From contig BDIU01000089.1 in the NCBI GenBank assembly GCA_002118135.1, positions 310,001-374,000 on the forward strand: 64,000 nt of DNA, given 5' to 3'. A model generated the notes under the pieces. The model worked only from the letters and a program-made list of their open reading frames with translations, did no database searches and was not told the origin of the DNA. The DNA is from Trebouxia sp. TZW2008. Taxonomy: Eukaryota; Chlorophyta; Trebouxiophyceae; Trebouxiales; Trebouxiaceae. Both the position numbers and the translations under genes were made by a program. Positions 35,001 through 46,912 of this stretch are shown piece after piece. Within the stretch, counting starts at the first letter, position 1. Every line of letters begins with the position of its first letter.

Positions 35001-37672
35001 TACCAGCGTCTGGAGGACCAGCCTGATGACGCCATCTCCAACACCACACCACAAGTGACTGCCCAAGACGGTGCGTGCACATTTTGTCTACACACACGAT
35101 GTCAGCATGGTCAATGGTGTCACCGCTGCAGCTTGCATCAAGTGCTCATGTACACACGACTGAAAGTACAGCAATCCGCTGGTTACAGCAGGATGTCAGA
35201 CTGCGCTCTCATATGACAGGCCTCACACTGCATTGCTGCTGTTTCAAACATCTACAGCAGCACAGGCTGTACATGCAGCTTGCTCATTCTTGCGATGGCA
35301 ACCTGATGCTGAAGGGCTATGATATCTTTTGGGACACCTTACAATTGCATCTCACATGATCAGTCAGCCTGCATCAATGCAACTGCATCAGCCCTTTTGT
35401 TGTGCCAATGCAGGTCCTGATGCTGTAGTGGGTACCTACGCCCAACAGCAGCAGCAGCCAGTATCACCAAATGGGCTCATCAATGCAAACGCACAGTAAG
35501 TTGCAGCACTGTCGGGCGCTGAGTATAACAGAATTGCAAAGCAGTTCATACCTGCTTGCTGCTGCATATGGTTTCACAAGCCTCTGTGCTGCTGCCGATG
35601 CCTGTGTATCATACACCTGGACTGTAACATGTCCATGATGTGCATATCACTGTGTCACTGAATCGTCTATATTGCTACCTCATGCTGAGGCAACACTGTG
35701 TAGCTTTGCATGTCATGGTGCTGCCATCTATTCATGCCCTTGATTGAGCATGTTTGCTGTTGTAAAATGAATCTTGCAGTGATGCTGATGCACAATATGG
35801 CCTGCAGAACTTGGAGCAACACATTTGCAGAAAGCTTGCGCTCAGTTGTAGCGCCAGGTGTCTATGAGGCTCGCAGGTTAGTCGCCTCAAATTTACCTCC
35901 CCAGTTACCCCCTCAGCATCATCTGCAATCACTGCGATGACCTTTGGTGGCATCAGTTGGGATGCATTGTGATTCTTGATTTGTCTTTCAAGCCTCCTGA
36001 TTGACAGAGACACTGGAGAATTGCATTGCTGTGCTTTCTCTAGCTCATGCAAGCTGTTGCACGTGTGCACAGCCACATTTTGAAACACATGCAGCTTGTA
36101 CTCCAGTGACAGTAGCATCCTCAAACAATCTTTGCTGTATCCCACGCATTCAGTATAGCAAGGGCTTGACTATCTGAACTGGATGCAAACATGCCAAGGG
36201 TCGTTTGTTGATTGCCTGCAGTGCTTACTTGAGCCAGACAGAGGAGCAGAATGTGGCCAGCTCCAATTTTGCACCATATGACCAGTACGAAGTGTCCATT
36301 CCAATGGACATTGCTGGAGACTGCTTACAGATGGCCAGTATCCTACCTTCCCAGACACTTAATCATTTCAATATTGGCAAACAAATTTGCTCATGAGTGG
36401 GCCTGCAGACGGTTGTAGATGCAGTAGTCTTGGATGTGGACACAATGGGCTTTGCTTTTTTTGGGCTGGCATTCAACAAACAGCGAGCAAGCATGTGCAC
36501 CACATGGCATGGTCACATGGACACAAAAACATAATGCACACAAGACTTGCAACACCAGCAGTGCAGAAGCATGTTCAGCATATGCACATTTGCCAAGAGT
36601 GGCCTTACACAGATGCTGCTGTCCGTGTAATTATGACAATGTGCTGAGTTATTTCCACGAGATTGTCTATTTGTTGCATCAAGGTACTGTGTTGTCACAG
36701 GTGCTTGGTGAGGTTAACAGCAAGCAGCTAGGGCAGGGCTTCCGCACACCTGGCCTCATCAGGTTTGTGTCACAAGAAACTGGCTATCTGTCACCCACCT
36801 CTGATGGGCCAAGGATGTTTGTCAATCTGGAAGACTACCTCTCCCACACCACTGGCCAGACAAACACACAGTTTCAGGTAAGCATAAAGCTGCCGATACC
36901 TCAGCCTGAAGCCCCCATATGTAATGCTGCCAGAGATGTAGCACCATGTATGCCGTCCATGACATCTTGATGCACAGCATGTGTGACACGGTTTGCTACA
37001 TGTGTGTTTGCTCAGCCTGTGCAGAAAACAGGTCCCTTGTTGCATGCTTGCTGATGTTGGTAACTCAGTATGATGTTGCTTGGTTTTGCAGTGACGCTTG
37101 TCTGAAGCAACCGTCCAGTCATCCATCTGAATATGCCCTTTGTCAGTCGTGCAATTCTAGTTCTGTCTGCTCAATGCAGACGGTGATTGGTTTATTTCAT
37201 GACAAGTGTCAAGCCAGGCTGCATTGGGGCAAGGCTGGCTGGCCTGAACATGAGCCATGCTATGATGGCAGCAAACACCTGCCAGAAACCTGGTGCCACT
37301 TTGGATGTGCGGTGCAGGTAAGCATACACACTTCCAATCTCAATGCACTTCATATGCACTGAGCTGACTTGACTGATGTCCAGTCATGCCAGTAAGACAA
37401 ATTGCCAGCATGCATCAGCATCATGGCATAACCTGCAGATTGTGTGCAATTCTGCCACAAGCCACCCCAAAGTCTGTTGCTAGTGGTTGACAAAATGCAA
37501 AAGAGTATTTGCTTGTGTGCAGGAACTGGATCCTAAGGGCAAATTTGCTTCTGAAAGCAATGTATGGGACTGGACAGCGACGATGAATGGCCAGAATGTG
37601 TCTTTCAATACCTGCTGCGAACCTACAGGTTTCAGCAGTCAATGTACTTGTGCCCCTCGTCAAGAATGCTGA
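32052..37672 (+). CDS. Secreted FAD-linked sugar-1,4-lactone oxidase (ALO / gulonolactone oxidase family)
   Basis: Exons read: 32052-32184, 32260-32506, 32619-32744, 33158-33284, 33839-33925, 34483-34686, 34959-35070, 35414-35495, 35808-35876, 36222-36337, 36701-36877, 37180-37317 and 37523-37672. The first exon encodes a signal peptide (YIILGLALVASVRT). The FAD-binding half shows VVVGKPSTLEELQQQVLQY, SGVGHSW, GYVLPAFSWFIDQTIGGAVA and THGSSLRHGSLSNQ. The C-terminal half has the family's LSPT box, the HWGKAGWPEHEPCYDG segment containing the diagnostic HWGK, and ELDPKGKF. The Cys-rich tail (CTCAPRQEC) and signal peptide suggest an apoplastic or luminal enzyme. Exons 36222-36337 and 36701-36877 do not match in phase, so a small exon or another donor is missing there. 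The expected reaction is oxidation of an aldono-1,4-lactone, possibly linked to ascorbate; the true substrate is unknown. Confidence 0.8.
33010..33075. repeat. Upstream copy of the acceptor and start of oxidase exon 33158-33284
   Basis: gcactggcgctccacaagggtacatcttgccagccatcagttggtccattgaccagaccattg parallels the true exon (gcagctcctcaagggtatgtcttgccagcc...). Spacing is about 150 bp. Confidence 0.85.
33330..33510. mobile_element. Degenerate MITE-family fragment
   Basis: gattgctgcagtcagaactcactgatca ... caatgtccttgaaatgacctgtccttg ... tgtccttacatcaaggtg shares the family's interior words (gcagtcagaa.gcagtgatt and tgtccttacatc). Ends are not recognisable. Confidence 0.45.
33618..33785. repeat. 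Two upstream copies of the acceptor and start of oxidase exon 33839-33925
   Basis: caattgtaggtcaacttcgcgcaagccgtgttggctaccatgcaa (about 33627) and caattgcaggtcacctccatccaagctgtgatggctaccatgcaa (about 33730) precede the true caattgcaggtcacctccattcaagctgtgttggcaaatgg. Period is about 105-110 bp. Confidence 0.88.
33935..34118. mobile_element. MITE of the gtccttac family in an oxidase intron
   Basis: It starts tactgtagtgacttatctttggaacgactgctttggttaccgag and continues with ttgtccttacacccaattgtcc and gtcactgcagtcagaacgcagtgattgg. The left end differs from the 10275-10465 element but matches the copy at 42848, so at least two subfamilies exist. Confidence 0.65.
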
Positions 37673-37953
37673 CTATAACAAGACACACAGCGTTGCAGTG
37701 CCACATACGATGCTGTTGAATGCATGGTGATCGGTTTTGACAGCAGTGTCAGTCCCATGGAAGAATTTGCTTCACTGTGGGTGCTTGGGTCATATTGAGT
37801 CCGTTCAAGTTCAAGATAGCCTGCAAGATAGCCTTCAAGATATACACTTCTGTGTAACGCCTAGACTGCTGTGTCTCTCACCACATGTTGTACACATAAT
37901 GGTGTCCAGCATGCGGCAGAAGCCTTTGACCACACACAAGTTGTAAGGTGTGC

Positions 37954-38216
37954 CTAGATCGCAAAAGCATCGCCAAAATTCCTCATCACCACGACTGATC
38001 CAGCGAACAAGGCAATCGCCTTGAGCAAAGACTGCATCCATGTGGACAAGTCAGCTGAACGTGTTCGGGAATGAAAGCAGCACGTGAAATACGCTGTAGC
38101 TTGCTCACCAGGTTTGCTGCATACTTTCGCTCATCGTTGTATTCACTTTTCAACCAAGCTTTCAGGTCTTGCTTGCGGCTCGGGGCGTCAGGGAGGGCCT
38201 GTCTGCGAGGCGGCAT
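37954..38216 (-). CDS. TOM5: Mitochondrial import receptor subunit TOM5 (plant type)
   Basis: Two exons, 38216-38109 and 38031-37954, are joined in phase 0 and give a 61-residue protein. After a short basic Pro/Arg-rich start it reads KQDLKAWLKSEYNDERKYAA and then a single hydrophobic tail-anchor segment LLKAIALFAGSVVVMRNFGD. This matches the plant TOM5 pattern (a W-S-x-x-x-D-E-x-K-x-A-x-N helix, then LLxALxxFAGxVVxMRxxGD), including its size. It would sit in the outer mitochondrial membrane as a small partner of TOM40. An in-frame ATG at 38303 would add 29 residues; I chose 38216 for the family length. Unspliced reading hides the gene because the tail lies in another frame after the 77-bp intron. 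Confidence 0.88.
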
Positions 38217-38674
38217 GCTTGCTCTCCTTTGCTGCGATGCCAGCAGGTCCCGGCTGAGAGGACGGCAGTCGCTCACTGGTTTCGGAGCTCGTTCAAACTG
38301 CATGTCTGATATGTCACAAAATAATGTCAATGTGTTCATGCTTCTGTTCAACAGAGCATAACATGCTGCTAGCATGACAAAGTCTCCAGTGTACAGTCTG
38401 CATCTTCAAGCGACACACAGATGCATGGCCTATGCAGTGCAGGGCTGTATCTGCATTTTTGCATAGTGTTTCGTCATGTGTTGATGAGTCACTCAGGCTC
38501 GCAGCATGCTGCATGAACCTCGACACTGAAGGCACACGTCAAAGCGCATCGGTCTCGACTCAATTGTCAACATCAAACGAAACGTCCGCCTGACACATTG
38601 CGCGCGATTCGTAAAGACTACAGAAACTTTACCTGAACATTCTGTCCGGTTAAGTGTGCTGGCAGATCAGACAC
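38217..38674. promoter_or_regulatory. Divergent interval between TOM5 and the LON-domain gene
   Basis: The starts are 458 bp apart and diverge, and both products are organelle-related. No specific element could be assigned. Confidence 0.5.
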
Positions 38675-40726
38675 ATGCAGGGCTTGACTTTCACGACACC
38701 GGCTTCGCTAGCTAGCACCTGCACACGAGCATTCACAGAATCAACAGCACATGTCGGACGAGCGTCATCATCGTATCAGGAGCAGCCTTTCCTGCCGCGA
38801 CACCAGACTTTATGCAAACAAAGACAGTCGCTCTGGCGAGCGCACAATTCAGGCAGATATGCTGGGAGTAACAGACATCAAAGGCTCTCAATCCTTGCAC
38901 AGGCTGGCAGCTCCAGTCGACAACGGAATATTCAGCAGCTCCCGATATTCCCGCTCGGCGTAGTTGCCATGCCTGGTGCTGTCACACCCCTGACCATATT
39001 TGAGGCTAGGTCTGCATGCGTTCGAGATCGCCTTCCATATGCCATATTGCTTGCAACCCACACTCCACATCAACTGAGTGCCTGCAGATACCGAGTCCTG
39101 TTCAGCACACTTTTGGCAGGAGATGACGAGTAAGTGACCAGTTAGTGCAACCTGCACGACACTGAAGTGCGCTATTGTGCAATGTCAAAAGCAGGCTTCA
39201 TGGCAGCAAGTGCCAACATGCAGGGTAGAGGAAGGCTTGGTCAACCGCGAGAGTCCGTTCTGTGGGTCCAAGCAGTTCGGTCTCAATCATGTGAACTCTG
39301 AAGGAGGTGTCTCCCAAGTTGGAGTACTCCTCAGCATTGAAGGCCACGAACTCCAATCTGATGGACGGATGATCACATACAACAGAGGTGTGCTGCAATG
39401 CCCCGTATAGCCTCCTTGAAAGGAGCTTTGATTTTGACGCCACTCTGGTGTTGTTTCTGCTGATCCATATTGTTATGCCTGTTCTAATGCCACTGTTGTT
39501 GCACTACAAAGCAGCTTTCATTTTGATGATGTCAGACTGCACACCCTTTTTGACGCTGCTTCTAATCTATAATGCATTTGCCTCTACTGACTGCCACCTT
39601 TGCAAGTCACAACACGCCTTGTTTATCCAAGCAGGTGTAAGTAGGTACAAAATCCTGAAGGTCACACAGAAAATCCCAGTTGTCATAGCAGAAGTGGAGA
39701 TGATGCCTCAAGAGGATGACACAAGCCCAAAGGTCTCTGACAACCTTTTGCATTAACATCAATTCAGCCTTCGCTGCCAGCAAATCCCCACAAATCCTTT
39801 TGTGTTATACAGAGGGATCAGCAGTCTTTGCTGATATGTGTGCATGACTCACTGCTTACTGATGACATGAGCTGCTTGCCTGTGTTCAGCAGAATTTTGT
39901 TTGGTCCCTTTGTTACTTGCTGCTTATGCAATGCATGTGTTTGGACTGGTTTGTCTGTGACTGCAACATACTCTGTTACGTATGCAGGCTAGACAGCTTG
40001 CAGCTGATGTAGCCACAGTTGTCAGGCAGCTTACACAGCTCAATGTCAAGATGCGCAAAGTCAAGGTATGCTCAAAGCTAATCTATAGCCCCTGACTGTG
40101 CTTGCATGACCATGTGTTGCAATGTTGAGATGCTGTTTGCTCTGCTTAAAGCAAATTGATCATTTTGGGAGGAACGCGCATGTGTTTGAAATGATTTTGC
40201 TTGCTGTCAGAGTGTTTGGTGTCAAATGCAACCCCAAGACACTAGCGCAAGAACGTGTCATCTTGCTACAGTTGGTCAATAATAGGAGAACAATGCTCTG
40301 CAGTTGCTGTCTGTTTGTACAGCGCAAAAGACATTGTTTGATGCACACATGACGAGGCCAAGCATCCCTGATGGCCAGCACGAATGCTGCTCCTGTTTTC
40401 TCTTTTCAATTGTTTGTGCTGTGTTTTGTCATATGAATCACATTGTGTGAGTGCAGGCTGATGAATCAGATATCAACCCTCCTGAATTGAGTGATTTGTA
40501 TCCAACAAGGCTGTCATTCTTTGTGGCGTCACTGCTGCTAGACAACCAAATGCAGCAGCAGGCACTGTTGACTGTGGAGAGCACAATAGAGCGTTTGGAA
40601 ATCGAGAAAGAGGTGCTGGAAAACACTCTGAAATACATGTCTGCCAGGTTTGCATTGCAAGGGGCTTTTACACCAGCATCAGACACTGAAGACAAGGGTG
40701 ACAAACGGATTCAATCTTCAGACTAA
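38675..40726 (+). CDS. LON N-terminal-domain protein, probably plastid-targeted
   Basis: Exons are 38675-39009, 39088-39129, 39224-39387, 39635-39732, 39988-40065 and 40457-40726, all phases consistent; 328 residues. A 90-residue Ser/Arg/Thr-rich leader without acidic clusters looks like an organelle transit peptide. The LON substrate-binding domain follows: QQLPIFPLGVVAMPGAVTPL, then TIFEARYRVLFSTLLAG, VGVLLSIEGHELQSDGRM and YKILKVTQKIPVVIAEVEMM. The last exons form the helical half of the domain, ending in an acidic tail (ASDTEDKGDK). There is no AAA+ or Ser-Lys protease part, so this is the stand-alone LON-domain type found in plants and algae, whose role is poorly known (a substrate-recognition or chaperone function is assumed). 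Confidence 0.85.
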
Positions 40727-41647
40727 TGCATATGGGAAGTTGGTTCTGACTGCGTGGGTCCGCCGCTTTGCTGCAAGTATTGTTCAGGTTGTCTGGCTTT
40801 CGTGCTTTGCATTGGTTGACAGTTTCGTGCTGGGGCCCTCTAGATCTGGTCGTTTCGAGACTTGAAGATCACCTGTGCTCAAGCTTGTTTCAGACAGAAA
40901 CTAGTGTACTATGAAACCGTTGGGCAGCAGGTTATACGTGCTGTTCCCTCATGGCCAGAGATGTTTGTATCCTGTAGCTATTTGTACATTAAATGATGCT
41001 GATAGCATTGCAGCTTGAACCCAAGGAGGCCAACAAGTTACGCTGGACCTCTCTGATGCAATGCGAAACGTGTGTAAGTGTCTGTCAGCTCATCAACGCT
41101 TTTCTCAGCAGCAGTCTTCTGAAACAAAGCTGCTCTGTGACAAACGTGCTGCTTTGATAAACGCATGGCCATCCAAAGCTCAGTCAAGGCCCCAGGTGAA
41201 CACCTCAGCAATTCAATCCAGCAGAGGCTGTGTGAATGCTGTGCTGCAATCGCACCGGCATCCTGCCAGCCAGACTGCCACGCATGCACTATAGAGGATT
41301 TAATGCGGCCCTGATCGATTGCAACTGCAGGAAAAGCAACATCTGTTTTGACAATTCAGACATCTGTGGTACTGCAAAGCGACACACTGTGCGAGGATTA
41401 CAGCATATAGAGTCCTGCTGAAACACATTCAACAAATCAAGTCTGAATGTACAGTTCAGTGCTTTGCAATCATGTGGCAGTCGTCTAAAGATATATCTGA
41501 AAGGCAACTCTAGATGCAGCGTTTGGTGTCAGCAAGACAAATCACAAATTAGGATAATCACATTCAACTCTGCTGCAACCCAGTGTGACAACAGCAGCAG
41601 CTGCAAAATCATCCAATTTCAACAATGCTGTCCAGTGAAGACTATGA
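40727..41647. other. Convergent intergenic interval
   Basis: It lies between the 3' ends of the LON-domain gene and CDT1. No coding pattern or repeat was recognised. Confidence 0.5.
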
Positions 41648-44600
41648 TCAAACCCTTTTCCCGCTCATTTGCACCAATTTCTGCCTAATCGCTTTGTTGT
41701 CAGCCTTGCGTTGCAGCCTCACAATCTTCTTGTCATCCAAATTTGTCTCCAATGTCAACCATTGTGGTACAACTTCAGCCAGCAATGCCAATTGATCCTC
41801 AACATGCGCTGCCTCTCCTGCACCCTTGTTGCTGTTTGTCAGCTGCTTTACCACCTGCAGATAGTAATAGCATTCTGTCAGAATGACAGCATTCAGGTCA
41901 GGTGCTTCAGCATTTGAACCACACATCTTGGACTATGACAGCATCATTCTGTAAGAAACGAGAAAGACCGCCTGCTCCCATGTTGCTGTTGGTCAGCGGC
42001 CTCAACTACCTGCAAATTGCAGATGAGACTATGTCAGCATGACAAACAGGGGGAGGAGGGATGTGACTGTGTCAGTGCACCATACAAAAGAAACAGGGAC
42101 AAATGTACAGAAGTCTATGCTGTTGATCATCATCACAGGAGCTTCTGTGAACAGAAGCAGCCAGGGATCGCATCACACATCCCTCACAGCATGACACACC
42201 TCATCAAAACTCTTCACTGCAGGTCCAGATGCCCTAAAATGGGCACACAGAATGTCAGAAGAGTCCCAAGTGACACCATAAGCTGTTGTGCATTCCTTTG
42301 TCAGGGTTGTACCTCACCATAAGGCTTCACTGCCGGTGCAGACGCCCTGAAATGGGCCTGCAGGGTGTCAAACACACGAAGGCACAAGGCAGTAGTATGA
42401 GGCCGCAGACCTTGGCTACATACTTGGTGCGACCCAGCGAGCCATCTTGTCATAACAGGTTCAGGACACAGTACAAGCTGCTATGCCATGTGTGCGTGCA
42501 GGGTTTTGGAGGAAGAAGCGGGTGGGGGGGGGCAGGGGGGCGGAGGGGGGGTTTGTACCTCATCATAAGGCCTCACTGCAGGTCCAGAGGCCCCAAAATG
42601 GGCACGCAGGGTGTCAAAGACACGTGGCAACATGGCGGTGGCAGCACTTCTACGGCGAGCTGCTTTGGCATCTGCACTGAACATGACTGCATGCTGTGCC
42701 TGCTGTGCACTTACTGCCTGCAGCCATTTCAAATACTGCCTTGCCATGTTGACGCATTTGGCGAACTTCACATGCATCAGCAGTTGCAACAGGAGCTCTT
42801 GTTATGACCATAGCAGAACCACGAGGAAGACAGGGACAGCAAGAATGATACTGTTAGTGATACGATGACTTATCTTTGAAATGAACGCTTTGGTCCAAAA
42901 GAGATTTGTCCTTACATTGAATTGTCCTTATTCAGAGTGCTGCAGCAGTCAGAATACAGTGATTGGTGATTAATTCCATTGTCCTTACGCTGAGAACCTC
43001 CTTGCATCGAGTGACCTTATAATGAGAAGTTACTGTAGTGGTATTGCCAGCTGCCGCCGGTTGGAATTTGATGTATTGAAGCAAGCATCTCTGCCAGTAA
43101 GCACTCTTTTGACTGTGAGCAAAGGTGCAGTGGTGTGCAGTGCACAAAGTGCTGCGATCCTGTCTATATGCATCAATTTCAGCACTGGTTGATGTCTTTG
43201 GACACTCTTCCGCTCAAGATGTAAAAGGTGCAGTGGGGAAACAATCTATTATGACTCACCCTGAGAGCTTGCAGAGACACGGGCAAGGTGCCGGACATTG
43301 ACTGCCGCCGCAGCTCTTCGGGCAGCTGCTGCACCACCTGCTCATCAGTCAACTGCTGAGGGGCATTGCCACTGGCTGGATCCCTTTCTGCAGCTGATGG
43401 TGCACCTGCAACATCACAATGACTACAGCTTGAAGACGCTTCAGCAGTTCTGCAAGCAGCTGCTGCACCACCTGCTCATCAGTCATCAGCTGAGGGGCAT
43501 CATTGCTGGCTGAATCCCTCTCTGCTCCTGATGATGAGCGTGAATCATTTACAAGTAAGCTTGAATCTGCCTAAGAAGCCATTATCAAGGCCATATGGCT
43601 GATTGGCAGGTTTGGTCACAGACAGTCCGGAGACCAAAACTCAGGCCATGTCAAGACAGTGCTGCAGCGGTCTTGACCCCCATAATGAATACAAGATGCT
43701 GGACATTGAAGGGCACAAAGCGCTGTGCTGTTGCATATAGAGTCAACGCAAAGCTGCCAAGAAAGCATGTCTTGTGCAAGCAAACTTGACTGCACTTGTT
43801 GAACCGCAATGTGACAAATTCAGTATGCATCACAGACAATTGCTGAGCTACTTGTTTGCATTATGAAATTGCAACATAAAAGCAACCCTCGCCACTACAA
43901 AAACAGCGACCTGCTGCAGCACAAGCAGCCACAAACACAAAAATGCTCCTGTTGCACAAACTTCTGTCAAAAAAGTTGATATCAGGACACACCAGCAAGG
44001 TGCTCAAAGGAGAGGCGACGCGCTCCAGGGGCTGTTTCTCTTGAGACCAGTGGGGACTGCCCTCCTGCAAAGGGCGTCTTTGCTGTTGATCCAGGAGTAC
44101 CAGCTCCAAAGATAGCCTGCAATCAGCACTAAGTGTCTTCAGGTGATGCAAAACATCAGCAGAAGCGCCAATCGAAAGCCTGCACTTGGGATAAAGCATA
44201 TACTACTCAGAATGTTCCGCACAGATTGGCTGCCAGTGCAAACTGCCTTTGCTGCTAGTTTAGGGTCACCAAGTCTAGACACCGCCTGCAATCCACACTG
44301 AGTCTTCAATCCACAGAATGGTGCGCATCAGCACCATTTGGATGTTACAATATGTCATGCTGAGTACTACTGTTGCTTTCATTGTGACAGTCATATCATC
44401 ACAATCTGCTACTGGTATCATATGGCACACATTGGTATTGTCACAATGACACAGGCCTTCTCACCTTTGGCGGCTGTGGTGGCATCTCAGCCTCAAGAAT
44501 ATCTGGCACAGCCTCAATATCATAATCAGCTCGCCACTGCTGAGGAGGTGCCGCCACAGCTGCCTCATCACCCTGAGCTTGCAGGAAGTCCTGGTAGTGC

Positions 44601-46912
44601 TGCAACACCTGCAATAACAAGCGCTACTCAGGCTGCATCATAGTAGTGCTGTGCTTTTTCATGTTATTGTCCTGGTCGTGGTGATCACAACAGCAGAATG
44701 CTGCTATAGGCAAAGTCAGCTCGCCACTGCTGAGGGGGCGCCACCATAGCTGCCTCGTTACGCTGAGCTTGCAGGAAATCTTGGTAGTGCTGCAAGACCT
44801 GCAGCATTGACAGTCACGTGCATTGCATGCCCTGTGGCGCAATGTTTGTGCTTGGATAAATCATGATCATCATCGCATGAAGAGTGTGCAATTAAGCCCA
44901 AGAGTGGTTTTTGAGATGTAAGTGCGGTCACATTTATACCTGTGAAAGGGTACATTTGCTGAGCAAGGCCATGCATAAACTCATCCACCCTTGGCAACAA
45001 GCAAAGCGGGAATAGAGAATGGCATCCACTAAATGCATGCACACTGCCCACCTGCTTCTCCAGACGCCGCTCAAACTCAGCCTTCACAGCCATCATGCGC
45101 ATAGGCTCACTAGGGCTCTGAGCTGCAACAGCCCCATCAGGGCTTTGAGCAGCAACAGCCCCTCTCTCTGCACCGCTGCCCTGCTTGCTGTCACTGCGAC
45201 TCACAGCTCTCTTGCTTACTGACCCTGAATCTGTGCTACTGGTTGCCATGACAGCTGTGCTGCCAGCTTTGAAAACAGCCTGGGTACTAGACGGCACAGC
45301 AGTATTAGCAATTGAACCACCCAGTCTGGTATTGTGACTCATGGTCTGACTGACAGACTGAGCGGGTGCTGTTTGTCTGACTGCTGACATGGGCTCTGCA
45401 CTATTCAGCCTTGTGCTGTGACTCAGGGTCTGACTGACAGACTGAGTTACTAGTGCTGGTCTGACTGCAGACGTCGGCTCTGCTGCAGTGTCTGACAGAG
45501 ACATGTCAATGATGAGCTGGATGCCGCTTGGCTGGCCCTCAACAGTCGTCTTGGGGATGTTGGCGTAGCGCAAGCTCAAGATCTCTGGGTACACTGACTT
45601 CATTTGTGCTAGATGGGTGATCTGCAACAACACAAAAGGCAGGTCAGCATGCACAAGGCTGAGTGCTTGGAATTTGCCATGGCTTTGTGTGCCGCTTTGG
45701 AATGCAAGCAATGCCTTGCAGATGCAGTTGTGTCCGCAACCCTATGCAGACTTGTGCTTGACCCTGTACATGTCTGCCAGCAGGTCGCATGTGGCAGTCA
45801 CTGTGTTGCCAGCCACTGAGGTAGACAAACAGCAGCTGCAAGTCATGAGGTGTGTGTAGACCCAGAATGCACATGCCCCAGTCTGCGGTGCACGCACAGA
45901 CGCATGCAGACAGCAGTGCAGAATGTTGCAGGCATTGTGCGGTACCATGAAGCGCCTGCCGCTCTGCTGCTCAACAGCAAGCTTGGCTGTTTGGAAGATG
46001 CACAGGTGTCCTCTCATCCTGTTTACCTTGAACACCAGCTGCAGGGTTCCTGCACAATCACACACTGTTTGTTTGCAACGCTTCAGCCTGAACGTGATGT
46101 CGGCACAACAGCTTGCCCCTTGCTTCAGGCAGGGTGATCAGCGCATTTTCATTGTTGCTGTGATGACTGTTTCAGCATGCAGTACACACTGCAGACAGTG
46201 TGTAGAGTATGACAGCATAATGCACAAGTGGTCATCTGCACAAAGTGGGTCGCCAAAGAAAGTACGCAGTGCACTGCACTGTGCACAAGCAGAACTTGTA
46301 CTCACCAAAAAGCTGTAGCAGCAGGTCATACTTGGCAGGCAAGGGCAGCTTGCCACGCCTGATGGACTTTCTGGATCCCAACACCTCCTTGGGAGGACAT
46401 GTGGTAGCTGCAATGTGCAAGCCTGCACGAGCACAGCTACTCAGCATGCTGCTGGGTAAATAGGAATGGCAACAGCACCTTGCAGAGTGTCAGCAACAAA
46501 GATTAAGCTGACTTACTGTGACGATGCAGGGGTGGCTTGGAAGGTGTGCAAGTGTCTGCTCCTTTGCTCAGACCCCTGCCTCGTGTGCTTGCTGGAGTGA
46601 AGCAGACTTTACTGGCAACATCAGGTGAGGCATCGCCTGCATACGCAAGGGTTCACGTGTCACAGCTGACGCCAGAACACACAGGATGCCAACTAGAACG
46701 TGGCTCACGCAGCAAATATAGGTGCTGCATGATCAGCCGCACGGTCTCACCAGAAGATTGCTGCCTCTTGGTTCGCTTGACCGCTGGTGACGGGTCTACG
46801 CCAGCGCTCCTCTTCCTGACCTGCAGGGCATAAGCACTTGAGCACGGGATCCCTACAGCACGCTGGCTTAGATCGCTATCGACGAAGTGCTTACTCGATA
46901 CGCTGAGTTCAT
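41648..46912 (-). CDS. CDT1: DNA replication licensing factor CDT1
   Basis: Exons on the complement are 46912-46895, 46820-46751, 46636-46517, 46422-46306, 46049-45946, 45621-45052, 44608-44465, 43405-43260, 42717-42559 and 41854-41648 (about 551 residues). A basic N-terminus (KRSAGVDPSPAVKRTKRQQ) precedes the geminin-binding winged helix: GKLPLPAKYDLLLQLF, FQTAKLAVEQQSGRRFM, ITHLAQMKSVYPEILSL. EFERRLEKQ continues into VLQHYQDFLQAQ. The C-terminal MCM-binding winged helix has ATAMLPRVFDTLRAHFGASG, then EDQLALLAEVVPQWL and IRQKLVQM. CDT1 recruits MCM2-7 to origins. Exons 44608-44465 and 43405-43260 are out of phase by one step, so a small exon or another splice site there is unresolved. No N-terminal PIP box was seen; a further 5' exon is possible. 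Confidence 0.87.
41960..42015. repeat. Upstream copy of the acceptor and start of CDT1's last exon
   Basis: On the minus strand, ttgcag|gtagttgaggccgctgaccaacagcaacatggg parallels the true ctgcag|gtggtaaagcagctgacaaacagcaacaaggg at 41854. Confidence 0.75.
42195..42390. repeat. Two downstream copies of the 3' end and donor of CDT1 exon 42717-42559
   Basis: The segment around TLRAHFGASGPAVRPYDE|GTAC recurs at about 42385-42305 and 42265-42195, downstream on the minus strand. The first copy retains tatggtgag|gtacaac. Unit is about 125-240 bp. Confidence 0.82.
42520..42551. repeat. Purine-rich G tract beside the CDT1 exon donor
   Basis: Four runs of six or more G on the plus strand (ggtggggggggg, caggggggcgg, aggggggg) lie directly beyond the donor at 42558. 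The transcript strand is therefore C-rich; the template strand could form a G-quadruplex. Confidence 0.7.
42848..43037. mobile_element. MITE of the gtccttac family in a CDT1 intron
   Basis: It reads gatgacttatctttgaaatgaacgctttggtcc ... ttgtccttacattgaattgtccttattcagag ... gcagtcagaatacagtgattgg ... gagaagttactgTA. The right end has the family's TTACTG-TA terminus. Confidence 0.72.
43425..43540. repeat. Upstream copy of the acceptor and start of CDT1 exon 43405-43260
   Basis: The minus-strand copy encodes AERDSASNDAPQLMTDEQVVQQLL beside the true AERDPASGNAPQQLTDEQVVQQLP. It then diverges and runs directly into the acceptor of the true exon. Because both carry an ag before gagcag/gtgcacc, alternative use is conceivable. 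Confidence 0.82.
44700..44813. repeat. Upstream copy of the acceptor and start of CDT1 exon 44608-44465
   Basis: ctgcag|gtcttgcagcactaccaagatttcctgcaagctcagcgtaacgaggcagc repeats the true exon start ttgcag|gtgttgcagcactaccaggacttcctgcaagctcag. It stays open for about 30 codons and keeps phase 0, so it could be an alternative exon start if a donor exists. Confidence 0.82.

Noticed and set aside
44758..45051. CDT1 reading continuing past 45052 (VGSVHAFSGCHSLF... to MYPFT)
   Set aside because: The frame stays open, but the GTGGGC donor at 45051 joins EKQ to VLQHYQDFLQ in phase, which matches the CDT1 family order; readthrough into intron is the simpler explanation.
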